A stretch of DNA of 64,000 nucleotides from NCBI RefSeq assembly GCF_907164915.1, contig NC_061864.1:5911389-5975388 (forward strand), written 5' to 3'. The translations under genes were made by a program, and so were the position numbers. Shown here piece by piece: positions 1 to 15,464 of the stretch. Source of the stretch: Impatiens glandulifera (lineage: Eukaryota > Streptophyta > Magnoliopsida > Ericales > Balsaminaceae). Below the pieces are notes generated by a model that saw only the letters and a list, made by a program, of their open reading frames with translations, searched no databases and was not told the DNA's origin. How positions within the stretch are numbered: the stretch's first letter is position 1; each line of letters begins with the position of its first letter.

Positions 1-503
1 TATCACATTCCTACATGTATAGTAATCTAAAATTATCAACATCTTAGGTGTTGTGGGGATTCTTACAACATTCTAATATGTGGTGAATATAGGGAGCGTG
101 TAAAAAGGTAGCAAGTTTTCTTTGTCATTTAAAACGATGAGGAAGCTTCCTAGGAACTGAAAACCCTAAACCCCTTGTTCAATCTTGAACAATTGATAAG
201 AAATTCAAAGGAACAAGTGAAGGTCGAGGAAAAGTAAAAAGATCGATCAACTAGAAGAATGAGACAATCATTGAAGCCTCAAAGACTAATCGATTCATCT
301 AAATACCAAAAACAATGTATAATCGATTATTACAACATGAATAATGGATTCATCTACATTCTGAAATTCTGATAATAATCCTCTTAAACATATAAAAGTG
401 TCATTACTGGTTATCATAGTTAGCTAGGTCAATACTGAATAGAAACAAGCAGGTAGAAAAATGCTGTAAATGCAACTGGAAACAAGTGACAAGGAAAATT
501 CAC
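1..503. other. Intron 2 of the ascorbate peroxidase gene (partial)
   Basis: The donor lies at 503-502 on the minus strand. I see no further ascorbate peroxidase exon or other gene in this stretch. Confidence 0.6.
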
Positions 504-902
504 CAATATAGGATGGCAAAACTTAGCATTGAGAATCTCCTTAATGTCTTCTCTGGCATGCTTCAACTGATCGGGATTAGAAGCAAAGTTTTTTGGTGAA
601 GCTACTGTGCTGAAACCGCCTAGAGAAGCAAAAACGGGCAAGCGCTTCTGGAATTGAATATAGAAAAAAACAAAATCATTTTGATCCTAAACAACAAAGT
701 CCTCCTCCAGTGTTATAAATTCTGATAAAGAAAGAGTGAGTGAGTGAGTGAGTGAATATACCTGCGTAATGAAGAGATGAGAAACAAGAGGAGCAGATCG
801 GAGACATTTCAAAGATGAAGATGGAAAGGTAGAAGGACGTGATGCAGTTAAGAGAGTTGTATAGCTAGGTTTAACGGCGGAGGGAAGGAGGCGGTAAGCC
901 AT
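504..902 (-). CDS. Chloroplast/mitochondrial-type L-ascorbate peroxidase, first two exons (partial)
   Basis: Exon 1 is 902-762 (47 codons) and exon 2 is 647-504 (48 codons), joined in phase 0 across a 114-bp intron that holds a GAGT microsatellite near its donor. The first ~65 residues are Ser/Thr-rich and basic, as in organelle transit peptides. Then come [18 protein letters not shown] and AKFCHPIL segments, which match the start of the peroxidase domain of stromal and thylakoid ascorbate peroxidases. That enzyme reduces hydrogen peroxide with ascorbate as donor. The distal haem-site segment that should follow (RLGWHDAGT in the family) is not found in 1-503, so intron 2 runs past the left edge and the catalytic part is outside the window. 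I chose the ATG at 902; an in-frame ATG at 926 would add eight residues. The family is clear, but stromal and thylakoid forms cannot be told apart because they differ at the C-terminus. Confidence 0.88.
738..759. repeat. GAGT tetranucleotide microsatellite
   Basis: About five GAGT units sit immediately inside the 5' end of the short intron 1 of the ascorbate peroxidase gene, next to the splice donor at 761-760. Confidence 0.85.
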
Positions 903-2874
903 GGCGGTGCCCTGCTCAAGAAACAATAATAGATGAGGAGTGACGACGATAGATAGTAATTAAACACTTTTCAGTTTTTACGCGAGTCACACTCAAAACC
1001 CACGAGTCAAACACACTCACTCTTTCGTTACTCTTTGTTTGGAACTCAGCTGCTCATTAGTAGGGTTGGGTTTGAATATTTTTTTTTATTTAATTTACTT
1101 CCAAAATATTTTTATTTTAAATATTTTATTAAGTTATTAATTTAGATAAAATAATGTTCTTAAATAAATTTTAATTATTTATATATATATATATATTAAC
1201 AAATTTAATAATATTTGTTTGTTCAACTATATTTCAACTCAAGAGTTTTCAAAAAGGTCTAATTTATATTATTTGATAATTGGAATATATTGACCATTAT
1301 TAATCAATTAAATATTATTAAATTTGTTAATATATAGATAATTAAAATGTATTTCATAACATTTTTTCATCTAAATTAATACCTTATAAAATATTTAAAA
1401 TAAAAATAACTTTTAAATAAATAAAATAAAACGTTCAAACCCAACTCTGAAACTGGTTTCCAAATAATTTTTTTAATTTTGAAAATATATATATATATAT
1501 ATATTAATTCAAATAAAAAGATTCATATCAAAAATTAAATTATTAAATAATTGGAATAAAATCAAAATAATTAAATAAAAATTTAGATGTTAAATAATAT
1601 AACATGTTTATTATAATTAAACTTCAAATAATATGATCAAATAATTTTGTAATTCTTCGGGTAACTCCAAAGATATGTAACGATAAATGTTAAAGTATAG
1701 TAAGTTGAACGAATTAATCAAATAGTGTCCGAAAAATCTCTACCAAATATTTTGAATAAGAGTGAAAATTGTCCTTGACTGAGGGTTGGTAAGTAATCCT
1801 GAAAAATACTATGTCAAGTGATAACTCATTATCTACGTATATGATCGAAAAGTGATAAATCCTTAAAAGTAATGGGAAGATACTTGTAAGACGGTTTCTA
1901 ACTGAAAGTGACTCTTTATTGTAAAAATATAACTTTAAATCTGATAACTTAATCTCATTTCTTTCTACAAAGGAGATATACACATACTCGAGAATTAATC
2001 AACCAGACAAGTGCAACAAGACAAGTGGAGAATATAAGCAATAAACGACTCATCAATCACTAAAATATTATTCAATATTAAACAATAAGTCGAATCGAAA
2101 AAAACACAACACAAATTCAAATATAAATGGTGAAAATAAAAAAAAAAGAACCTCCAATTATTTTTAAAAAAATATATCTTCAATTAGGGCATTGTTTCAT
2201 GTTTATGATTGAAATTGGAATTTTCTATACACTCAGGACTAGTTTGATTGAGCTTATTATTAACTTATTCTATAATTAACTATGGTATGACTATGTTTAA
2301 TACACGTAATTCATGTATCTTAATTTTTTTTTCATTCTTATTGTTCTACATTATCCAGTTTATTCACTAAAATTTGCTTAGATGTCTTTAACTTTATTTA
2401 TATGCAACTTATTCACATTAACGCCTTAATGATCATCAAAATTATAATTATAATTGAAAGTTATTTTTCTCATTTGTTATCAGATTTTTTTAATATTAAT
2501 TCAGATTATATAATAATTTTTTCTTTTAGTTTAAATATATTTTTGTTTGTAATCATCTTACACTTAAAGATTACTTTTATTTATTATACCAGATTAATTG
2601 TGTATTACATATTGTTTTGTTTTTTTAGATAAAGTAATTAAAAAAACTGATGAAAAAATATAAATACCAGATTATCATCGAAATATAAAACTATTTTTAT
2701 TTAATTTTATAATAATTTAAAACATTAAATAATTTTTCAATGTTTAACTCAATAATTCATTTTTTCTTATCAAATAAAATTCGTCCACCCCAAAAAGCTA
2801 TTAATTTAAATAATAATAAAAACATATCAAACTTCCAACTGATGATTCTACTTTTCAATTATGGGTTTTGGGGA

Positions 2875-3422
2875 GAAATTCGGTGAAATGGGCTAACGAC
2901 ATTATTTTAGAAAATGATCAGCCTCATAAAATTTGTAAAAATATTCTTTTGGACGAAAAGACTTTTTACATCACGCGACGCATTCATTCGCGTGACTTGA
3001 TAATATTTACAAAATAGACCTCGCATGACGCGATAATATTTGTAAAAATGATCTCGCGTGATGCGACGCATCCATTCGCGTCATGCGAGGCCATTTTTGC
3101 AAATATTATCGCGTCACGTTAGGTCATTTTTGCAAACATTATCAAGTCATCCTTTAGCGTTACGCGACGCATGATCACGTGACGCGAAGAGATTACCTTA
3201 TAATATTTGCAAAAATAACCTCGCATGACACACTAATGTTTGAAAAAATGACCTCGCGTGATGCGAGGTAATTTTTTTTTGTAAACATTATCAGGTCATT
3301 CCTTCGCGTTACGCGATAATAAGTCGCGTGACGCGAATGATATATTTTTGTCTTTTAGACAGGTCGTAAAGGTCATTTTCCAAAATAGTTTAATTATTAG
3401 AGTCATTTTGCACAATTTTCCG
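2875..3422. mobile_element. CGCG-dense inverted-repeat (foldback/MITE-like) element
   Basis: The two ends are imperfect inverted copies: the left arm has attattttagaaaatgatc and the reverse complement of the right arm has aaactattttggaaaatgac. Further inside, a segment ending in aaaagac occurs on the left and, inverted, on the right. Between the arms lie short units built from CGCGTGACGCGA-like words and ATTTTTGCAAATATTATC-like words in both orientations, with 13 CGCG tetramers in about 360 bp. There is no open reading frame. I could not identify a target-site duplication, so the exact ends and superfamily are open. Confidence 0.6.
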
Positions 3423-5013
3423 TTTGTTGGGTTTTTGTTTAAATAAATTTAGAGAAAATGATGGGGGAGTGAAGGAGATGAGAGAATGAATGTTTTCTAT
3501 TTATTCCATTTTTTTATATTTTTTGTTTTTTACTCAATAACTTAATATATATTTTTTTGAATGGTACAATATATAATAATAAAATAAATTTTATTTTATT
3601 TTAAGTCTGAAGTATTTTAATGTTTTTGTTAATGAAGTTAATTACATGATAAACGAGAAAATAAAATAATGATGGATTATGTTTAAATGAAAAAGAATAA
3701 AGGTCTAAATTCAAGTTATGATTTAACTAAGGAGCTTGTTTGATGATGATGGTTGTTTGAATTTAATTAAAGGTTTGATTTTGTTATTTAATTAATTAAT
3801 TAATTAATTTTAAATAATATCTTTAGATATGAGTTATTGAAAATAATGTTATTGGGATGAAAATATCCTAATTTTATAATATAAAATAAAAAATGATCTT
3901 ATTTATAAATAAAGTGTATTTTAATCTTTTAGTTAATAATATAAATAATGAAATATTTAAAAAAACTATTTTAAATAACTCACATCACATAAAAAAGAAA
4001 TCATTATATTTTCTCAAAAATAAAATACATATCATTAATTAATATATAATTATTTTATTTTTTCTAATCTTTTAAAATATTAAAAACAAATTATTCTTTA
4101 ATCGACTTAACTTAAACAACGTCAAAAATACATAAAAGAAGCAAATCTAATTAATTAATAAATAAATTTGCCATATATAAATGTTACACTTAATTAGATA
4201 ACTTGAATGAAAAGATCGAGAGACTTTGAGGGACAGACTATTACTAAAATAAAAAATAAAATAGATAGCTACCAATCATTTACACTTAATTGATTCTTTA
4301 AGTTTTTTTTTTTAAATTTATTTTTCCTTATAACGTGCTACAAAATCGTGATGGACATAAAATAAAGAAAATCCACATTTAAAAATAGAGTTGATTTCAA
4401 ACTAATTATTTTATAATATTCATATATTAATTTAAAAATTAGCATGAACCATTCCTATGTACGTACCATAATCAAACTAATAAAATGAATTGACTTTTGC
4501 ACATGTAAGATTGCGAGGATGTGGCACTTTCGTAACAACCAAATATTAATTATTATATGTCAAATTCAAATAATTTTTAATGCTTATTTATGATTGAGAT
4601 GTGTACGTTATCAATGTTCATTCTCAGTATTTGAAACGGTTTATAAGAAAAAATAATTAATTTAACATAATTTTATGAATGTTTTAATTAAAAAAATTAT
4701 TTGATTTTTTCAACAAATTAGATCAACGTCATTCCTCTTTCATTCCCTCCTTCAATCATATTTGGGTGAAAAATATATGTGCCTACAAAATTTGAAATCA
4801 CAATTATTTTATTCTTAATTTTCCCAAAACAAAATTTAAGTATGATCAAAATACAATCACAAATGAATTATATATATACATTGTGCTATTTAATTTAAAA
4901 TTATGCAAATAATTATAATAATAAGGTATAACAAAAAAAAATCAACCTTATTACTCAAATTAGTCTTTTCAACGTAAATAATAATAAGAAATTAAATATT
5001 ACGAAATAATAAA

Positions 5014-5020
<7 letters not shown>

Positions 5021-5050
<30 letters not shown>
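5021..5050. repeat. TA dinucleotide microsatellite
   Basis: Uninterrupted AT repeat of about 15 units in the region upstream of the ALDH3 gene. Confidence 0.9.
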
Positions 5051-5053
<3 letters not shown>

Positions 5054-5542
5054 ATTTTAAGAGAAACCAATGACTCTAACCATTTTTTTAATTATAATAG
5101 AAACTAAATATTATTATTCTTTTTGAAATCAGAATATATTATTTATAAAAAGTTAATTATGTTGTTTTTTAATTTAATAAATTTTACTGGCATGAAAAAA
5201 ATATATAAAAAAACAATATGGAGATAAGAAGATATATATAAAAAATAAAAAGTAAACAAAAAATTAATTAAAATGATGGAGATCGAAGATAAGAGATTTG
5301 GAGATAGAGAAGAAGAGATTGCCAAAATAAATCTTACTTAAAAAAAAAGTAAGATTATGCATAAATAATAAAAATATTAAATGAAGTTTAGAATCAATTT
5401 TTAAAAACTATTATTTTTGTAAAAAGTCGACTATATATATATATATATATATTGTCACCAACTTTATATATGTGTATTTTGTACTTTGTAGTATATTCAA
5501 TAATTAGTAAGCAGCAGTTTGTGCTAAGGAGTATTATCAGTC

Positions 5543-7653
<2,111 letters not shown>

Positions 7654-8533
7654 CTGGTTTCAATTACTGCATATTGGGGTTTTATTAACTTATAAAAATT
7701 TGGTTTTTTTTGATGTATTGTGTCATTAAAAACATTCTTCATTTTCATAATATATATCTATGTTGTTCTTAGCAAACTTTCAAATATTGCTTTGCCATTC
7801 ATGTTCTTTGTTTAAAGTTAAAATCAGCCAAAAAATATGTGATTTTTATTTTTTTCAATCAATATACAAAATATTTGACATAGTTCTAGGTTCCTTTTAA
7901 TTTATATTGTTTTGCTTAGTTAGTACACTAATATATTTTGGTGTAAAAAAACGTCAAAATTTGAGAATAAATGTTTAATTAAGTTATATAATTGTTTAAA
8001 CTCAGATTCAGCTCTAGAAAGTGTCTAAATGTTGTCAATTAGATCCATTTAAAAACACTTTCTAAAACTGGAATTTAGCGAATTTATAAATATATATCAA
8101 ACTAAATTATGTTTCATAACATTATATAATATAAATCAAGATCAAAATTATCAAGTTTTCTCGTTCAAACCCAACTCTAGGTTTTCAAATAAGCTGCATT
8201 CTAAAAGAGAAAATGAGAGAGAAATGTAGTCTGTCAAGGGCAGTTCAATGAATGATTTTCAGATACATACAATGGATGCAAGTGACTCAAACATGCCATA
8301 AGTGATGCATATAGCAATCAAGGGGTAATCAAGATCCCATTTAATTAAGAAAAAAAACTTAGTCAAATAATAATTCCACATTTAGGTGTCAGTTACATTT
8401 TTATTTATTGGATGATAAGACAAACAACTATTAGAAGAAGAAGAAGAAGAAGAATCATGCAAAACACAATTCAAAGGACAACTGATTTTAAAAAACCAGA
8501 TGCATGTTGTTCCTTTGAGCTTATCCATGATTT
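7654..8533. other. Convergent intergenic region between ALDH3 and NDUFS6-like genes
   Basis: This 880-bp stretch should hold the 3' UTRs of both genes. A GAA-type trinucleotide run lies near 8433-8452. I see no other gene in it. Confidence 0.7.
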
Positions 8534-10421
8534 CTAGTGATGATGATGACCATGATCTTGAACAAAGCGCAGACCACAATACTTGCAGATAGCTGGCTGG
8601 TCGAGGTCCAGGCATATGAACTCAATTGGATGCCCAAGAGCAGGATTATTGTCTGCAAATGGGTTAAACAACAGGGGCTAGACATTTCAGGCAACACAGT
8701 ATAACATTATGGAAATATATTATTGACAAGTACAAATGTTAAAATTCAACTTAAAAACAGGACACTACATATTGTTTTCCATTCGCAATTTGCTATCAAA
8801 TTAGTGGCGATTTGTTTGTTTACATGTTGTAGGTTACATATCAAAATTATTAGAAATTTCAGAATCATATTTATGCATTTTCTATCGTTTTTTTATCCAT
8901 CAAGTAAGTACTATTCACAAGAACCTGAAAACTAGAAGAAGCTCAGAACAAATACTAACCCCCTTCACAAGCAGCAATCCTGCCTTGAACCTTTATTGGT
9001 GGAACTTCATTGATCAATTCCATTGGAGATTTCTTGCTTGTGTCCTGTTTAGTTACATATCAATTATGTTATTATCTTAGCAATGACATCCAGTGCAACA
9101 CAAGACATCCGCACAATCAACTTTACATGACTTGTATCTAAAATATAGAAATCTATTTTGATTGTTAGTAAAATGTAACATCATCAATTGAGTAAGCAAA
9201 TGGATAAGCAGCAAAAATAAAAATAAAACATGATGACAAAGATAATTATTTAGTACAACCAGACGAGATATGGCTTGACAATGAGGCAAACATCCACAAC
9301 TAGATGATGCCCTACATGATCCAAATAAGGTAACGCTGTAATTCTTAGCAGAGTTGATTTAAAAATGTTGATAATTTACTCAGTACAACGAAACTGCTGG
9401 ACAAGCAGAACAAGGGCTGGATCTTGTTCCATTTTATACAAGCTCATCTCATCTGTTGATCTAAATATTGACTCATTGAGGCATGCTGAACTTGTTCTAA
9501 GAGATCATAACTTAGCCTACATATTGTGATCCATAATTGAGATATGAAGCAGAAGCAGGAGCAGTAATGTCTTTTATATAGTGAAAAAAACAGCCTGAGA
9601 AACCAAGACATAATGTTTGAAGATTTATTTATTACTTTTGCAGTGTATATCCCCTTTGTAAGGCTGAAATATTACACCACCATCTCAATTGACTGATGTA
9701 AATACTACATGTGTGACCAAAAGTGTTTTTAAGGATGATAACGCACTGATAATATTGTTATACTGACAGAACAATATGATCATGGTCTTTTTTAAAATCC
9801 AGAAATCATGCCAAATTCAGGTTGTGAAAGTGGGCTTTTGTTTTTGAGCATATGTCAATAGACCTAACTAATCATTGCAAACGTGCAGTTCAAAGAAAGA
9901 AGAGAATAAACGAACTAGACAAACACTCATTCGCCTTTGAGGCATCCTACCGACTGAAGAACAGAACGTACAAGCTCCAATAGCAATAAATGGCTAAAAA
10001 CATTAAATAAAAGAGGGATCTCTTGATGAAAGAACCACTTTAATGGCGCAATCAAACGCCATTAGGTAAACTGAAAGGTTAATTGTGAATATAGATACCT
10101 AGGACTCAGTAATAAGAAAAGGACTAATCTGGCGATTGAATTCATGGTTTCTTGCATTTTCCCTAACCATTAAGATTTATTAGAAATCCCTATACTACTG
10201 AAGGTCAAACAGATCTGACATTGGACAATGAAAAAGAGACAGTAACGTTTGTGAAATAGAAAACGATGAAGATTGAGAGAGAGAGAGAGAGAGCAGCTAA
10301 CCTGCATCCACTTAGCAGTGTGAGAGGAGACGATTTCGCTGCCACCAAGGCTGCTTAGGCTTCTAGTGTTTGAAACGAAACCAGAATTTCGTGTTAGGGT
10401 TCTTAGAAGATTCGACGCCAT
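8534..10421 (-). CDS. NADH dehydrogenase iron-sulfur protein 6, mitochondrial (complex I NDUFS6 homolog)
   Basis: Three exons (10421-10302, 9044-8960, 8652-8534) encode 107 residues in consistent phase; intron 1 is 1.26 kb. The protein is an accessory subunit of the peripheral arm of mitochondrial complex I that binds zinc. It has a basic, Ser-rich targeting N-terminus, then HTAKWMQ, KKSPMELINEVPPIKV and the metal-site region CEGDNNPALGHPIEF ending in CKYCGLRF. The Cys/His residues of the zinc site are all present. The C-terminus is His-rich (DHGHHHH), as in plant homologs. Length matches the plant family (about 110). I chose the ATG at 10421 because MASNLL matches the usual plant start; an in-frame ATG at 10454 would add 11 residues. 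The 5' UTR and the start of intron 1 both carry GA repeats. It lies in tandem with another complex I subunit gene. Confidence 0.95.
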
Positions 10422-11307
10422 CGCCACACCATGTTTTCTTCCGTAAGTCGCCATATCTCCGGGAGCGAAAGAGAGAGAGAAAGAGAGAGATTAACAACGA
10501 AGAATTTGCAGCTGCTAAATCAAAGTTTGTTTCAGACCCTCGTTTCGTTAGGCAGCCACTGGACCGGCCGTACACTCATAAAACCCAAAATTATTCTTAA
10601 ATTATTGATTTTATTTTATATAAATTTAAATTATTTTTTATTTTTATTTATAATCATTTATATTATAACTATTTTTAACATTTTTCATTGAAAACAGAAA
10701 ACTATGTCAAAATGTCACGAAGTCTAATTCCATAACAGTGTGGATGTTATATATTAGAAATGTTCTAATTTACTCGGGACATAACTCTGTGGACGTTACC
10801 TTGGTAGGTATTAAAAATCGAACATGTAATTTCTAAGAAAAAAAGAATACATGTAGTTTTGTTTCCTTAATAAGTTTTTTTTATGTAACAAAGTGGCAAT
10901 TTGGAGATTCATGTCCATTACAGCCATCACTTGCACAATCAAGAAATATATGTTATTATTGTATGCAGCTCCTACTTAAGAATTGAAGTTAAAAAACAAT
11001 ATAAGTTTAAATTAATTGCATAACCATATTTGTTACACAACACACTCACAAACTCAGGTTAGACACCTGAGAAAATTTAATAACTAAATGCAATAGAAAT
11101 TTAAGGTCATAACAAACTCTGAGTTGCTTAATATGCATGAATATGTCCCCCCATAATTGGGGTCCAATTCAACCCTGCAGTTTTTTTTGGAAGTGTTATC
11201 CAAAATCATTTATTAATATTACTAAGAAAAAAAGAAACAACAAATTCTGTCTCAACTCTCAATTGACAGCAGCACAGCACACATGATCAGTTGGAAAATG
11301 ACATTTT
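10422..11307. other. Short intergenic region between two tandem complex I genes
   Basis: This 886-bp stretch contains the promoter and GA-rich 5' UTR of the NDUFS6-like gene (GA repeat near 10467-10490) and the 3' UTR of the NDUFA12-like gene. No reading frame in it looks like a real protein. Confidence 0.7.
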
Positions 11308-14300
11308 TTATGGTTTCGTGGGTTCCCAACTTCTGTATCTGGTCCAGTCTCTCTGACCAGGATTCAAAGTGTGCCCCTTTGAATGATAGATGTGCTCGTC
11401 TCCTTCTCCAGACAGATTCTCTTTATGCTCAGCACCGTACCTTTTTGGCTTCAGCAACAGTAGCTTCAAGACATACAAATTTCATAAGTGCTCATTTCTC
11501 TTTACCCTTTTTTAATACAAAACACACACAAACCTCATCTCCTGTGTGATCAGTTATATAGTGAAGCCAACCGTGCCATTCAGCGGGCACTTGTGAGGCA
11601 TTGTAACGGTCTTTTGAAGCATAATCCACCCACCTGTGTCTACCTAGAGAACAACCACACTAACGAGAGTTAATGAAATTGGCAAGAATGCTCCCAGTGA
11701 AGATATTCATTGGTCAATATGTAAATAGTTATCAGTAATATCACCAATGTTTAAAAAGTTAAAAAAAACTTGTCCTGATAAAATTATAGTAATCACGGTT
11801 ATAGAAGATTCACCAAAAGATTAAAACCATGCAGAAATTCTATTTTCATTCTAGTTGCTTACGTACCATATTTGTTTGTTCTTTTTATTTAAGCCCTCAA
11901 CAATCCTTCACAAAATTTTCTAAATTAAATTTCCATCAAGCAAGGTTCAAATATCCAACACATTCCATCCCACCTTTTCATTGGCACACACTCTTCTTGT
12001 CAACTATAAAGTCATTAGAAACACAGTTCATAGCCCATTTTCAAGAATTGAACATTTTAAAAGAACGCAAATGTATGCATATGCTACATCTCTCACTACA
12101 AAGAAAGTAGGAGGAAAAGCTTATCCCATTTTGATCTTCAGTATGCCACTTATTTTGATAATGGTGAGATTTAAGCCCTTAATCGTCTCTTCCCAAATAA
12201 GAACATTTTTACAAAGCAAACAGCCTTTCTCAACAACCAGTCATCTATATTATGGATTGTCATTTCAAGCATTGCTCTCTGTAGTCTTCTTATGTGATGA
12301 TATGGATCAAATATTCATTTTAAGTGGTCTACAGGCATAATGAGTTTTTTACTAGTAACTAACCCTATGATTGTTCGGCATGCAACAAAAGAATAAATGT
12401 TTTTTTTCTTCTCATGTTCCCTATGTTACTCATGCGGAAGTATCAACATGTAATTATGCACATACGAATGGAGACATATCCAGCTGGTTTATCCACTTGT
12501 TTCAATCCATTTATTAGCTATTATTTGATGAACTAAACCTTTGTATTGGAGTGGAAGATCCTAACTACTTAATATTAAACAAGACTTCAGAAGTTCAGTG
12601 ATTAGACCAAAATGATCCTAATAAATTAACACTGTAGCCTGTGTTCTGATGAAACCACAAGTTAATAAGTGCCACCTCTTTATGGAATAACCTTCAGTTT
12701 GGCCCTTTCTTTTATTTCATTTGTATGCCTAAGCAGACACATATCTCACCATTGCAAACAGCTCAGTTTCAACCAAAATCATTTGATAATAACGATTCAT
12801 GTATTACTTATAATGTGGAAACATAGACTCCATATCACAATTAATCAATGCTGAGACTATAGATGATGATTGATGATCTGTGATCTGGTGTGAAGTTCAA
12901 CTAAATTATGAGCAATGTTTAGCTTCCAAAGGTATTCCTTCTTCTATTTAAAAGATACAGACAAATATACATAGTTTCCTATCAGTACAGGTGCACAAAA
13001 TAAATTAGTGTAACAAGCCATGCTAGGATCTAAAGACAAAAAGGTTACAAGCCACGGGAAGGAAAAGAAAATCAGAGAAGAGATAAAACGAAAAAGAGGC
13101 ACTGACCATATTGTGTCTCGCCGAGCTTCTCATAATACTTATTACCAAATTTATCAATCCCAACCAGTGTTGCACCTATGTTATGTATCTTGGTTTGTCT
13201 GTATCAAATCTCAAATATTAGACATAACTATTAAAAGTAACCACATAAACACCAATATGAAATGAATAGTATCAACTGTGGCCAATTTTGAAATCAGATA
13301 GACTTTCCTTGGAATGCCACATTTAAGAAAATTCACTTACATTAAGTTCCCGTCCACTAGTTTCCTGAGAAATTTAATAGAAAGAAAGGGAAGCAGAAAA
13401 ACTGGGTTAGCGCCTATCTATAAGGTTGTCAAACAAAGCAAAACAAAAACAATGACAACTGATCCATCCACCTTTGCAACTAGAACAAAATAAATGTTCC
13501 TGGAAATAATGATCGAAGAAAAAAACACATAGGATTCATTTTGTTATTTGCAGAAGACTCTATTAGAGTGTTTGTCATTAAGATCTAAATCTGAACCTTC
13601 ATCCTTGAATTGAAGAAACATATGAGTGAAATTGAAGTCTTATAATAAATCTATCGATTACTGTATAATCACATATAAAAATCTCAGGAACAACTTGTGC
13701 ATTTAATCACCAAATAGAACAATCTTTTTCCACAGTAGCAGTTCACTTATAGCTTTCTTGAAGGCTTCTCACTTAAAATTTCATACACAAGCATATAATA
13801 GTTAGACAAAAACTACTTATGATTAGACATGGATCAACATGCCACATTTGTGTAGATTTTATGCTACTGTTCTGGAAATACATACTGCAGTAGTGTTTTA
13901 TGTTGTGTTCAATCATAAGTTAAGTATGTCATTGAATTTGACAGTGTTAGACAATAACTTAGATGAATTGACAAAATTTGAGCTAATTGAACAAATCCAT
14001 CTTGCAAATTCAATGAAATGGATTATAATACTTTCCTATCTGAAATTCACGAAACACTAATCACACGAAGGTTAATGAAATTGTAAGACGAGACTACCGT
14101 TTTCCCCTTGTGTCTCTTCAAACACCAGACAATTAGATGCAAATTAATATAATCTATCTACACATACATAGGAACTAAAGAGGTTACACATTCGAAAACC
14201 TTAAAAAAGTATAAGATTTCATCGCAACACAAGCAATAAACAATCATGATTCATGAGATATAAGCAATGTAATCTGGCAAACAACGAGAAGGTAAAGTAC

Positions 14301-14393
14301 ATACAAGTATCCTTCTTCCCTGAGTTCTCTGAAGAAGTTTCCGATGCCCTTCTCCCTGACGGACTTCAACACGTTCTTCAACAGAGACGCCAT
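11308..14393 (-). CDS. NADH dehydrogenase 1 alpha subcomplex subunit 12 (complex I NDUFA12/B17.2 homolog)
   Basis: Five exons (14393-14305, 13364-13341, 13198-13107, 11643-11534, 11463-11308) give a 156-residue protein with matching phases. It is an accessory subunit of mitochondrial complex I. Recognisable blocks in order are REKGIGNFFRELREEGYL, IHNIGATLVGIDKFGNKYYE, RHRWVDYASKDRYNASQVP, AEWHGWLHYITDHTGDE, and a C-terminal KPKRYGAEHKENLSGEGDE block ending in QRDWTRYRSWEPTKP. These match plant NDUFA12 along the whole length (Arabidopsis form about 159 residues). Exon 2 is only 24 nt and is supported by a good acceptor (ctcag) and donor (gtaagt) and by the phases on both sides. Introns 1 and 3 are about 0.9 and 1.5 kb. 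No cleavable presequence is obvious, which fits the family. Confidence 0.94.
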
Positions 14394-15145
14394 CGCTCAC
14401 AGCTAGCTATATCAATGAACTTCGAATCCTTTTTTATTCGAGGTCACAGCCCTCGTCATGAGCCGATCCATTTCATATACGATCCTCTCTCCAATGGTTT
14501 TGATTCTCTGCTGAACTACCACATAGCTTATCGTGAGGATCAATGGGATGGACGCCACGTTTGTCAAATATAAGGATGCAGTTTAGTCAAAGAAAAACTC
14601 TTTTATTTTCTAAAAATAAAAAATAAAAAATAAATTAACCAACATTTTTTATTACAATTTTTTAATACAATTTTGTTATTTCATTTAACATTATTTTAAC
14701 AAATTAGTTCAAACAAAAATCCTAATGAAATTTACAGTGAATAAATAAGCACAAGTTATTCTTCTATTTTTATGTATTTATTTTTATAATTTTTATAAAT
14801 AAATAAACTAAATAATGAATAATCTCATAACCCAACATTTAATTGATTAGTAACCATTTGGTTGTAAGTCCAATTGTATCAATTTTGTATAACCAAATTA
14901 ATGGATTATAAGTCCACTTAAATTATAAAAACCTTAACACATTCACCCCTAAATAAATGAGTCATATAAACCTTCTTCAACAAACAAATAATGGTTAACA
15001 AGAAAAAATAATGATCGTCACCCCCTCATACTTTAATCTTATATTTTCAAATATAATATAAGATGACAACTTAAATTATTATTTGTTTAGTTTAATAGAT
15101 TATCATTATGCATATATGACCAAATAATTTAAATTGAGGAAGGAT

Positions 15146-15464
15146 AAAGTCAACGAAAATTTCATTGAAAGCAAGGCCAAAGATGTGGCCTACCACGTTG
15201 TCTTCACGTCTCGAAACGCACATTTTCGGGTCTCAAAACGCTCATTTCGGAATCAAAATATTTTATTTTATTTTTTGTCTTGAAATGACCGTTTCAGAAT
15301 ATTTTTTATTTTCTCTCATACCCACGTTCGTTTTAGGACATTTTTAATTTTCTCTATCATATCCACGTGCATTTTAAGACATTTTTTAAATTTTATCTCT
15401 CCTACTCACATGGCATGCCACGTCAATTTGTGGACTTGTTTTCTCTAAAATTTTCGTTGAGTTT
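15146..15464. mobile_element. MITE-like element with ~19-bp terminal inverted repeats
   Basis: The left end reads aaagtcaacgaaaatttca and the reverse complement of the right end reads aaactcaacgaaaatttta. The interior has two partly repeated blocks with tttttaattttctct and cacgt words and no coding sequence. No convincing target duplication was found, so the superfamily is not assigned. Confidence 0.6.

Larger units (their letters stand above)
903..5542. other. Intergenic region between divergent ascorbate peroxidase and ALDH3 genes
   Basis: About 4.6 kb of AT-rich DNA. The reading frames in it are short and of low complexity, and resemble no protein I know. It contains TA runs near 1182-1197, 1484-1503, 5021-5050 and 5434-5452, a TTAA tetranucleotide run near 3787-3810, and the CGCG-rich inverted-repeat element annotated separately. 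Both flanking promoters must lie here, but I see no clear TATA box or known motif that I would defend. Confidence 0.7.

Noticed and set aside
1714..2632. Several 60-90 codon frames in the region upstream of ALDH3
   Set aside because: They consist mostly of I, F, Y, K, N and L from AT-rich DNA, overlap on both strands and resemble no known protein.
11488..14060. Plus-strand frames of up to 119 codons
   Set aside because: They lie antisense to exons or within introns of the NDUFA12-like gene, and none shows a protein-like pattern.
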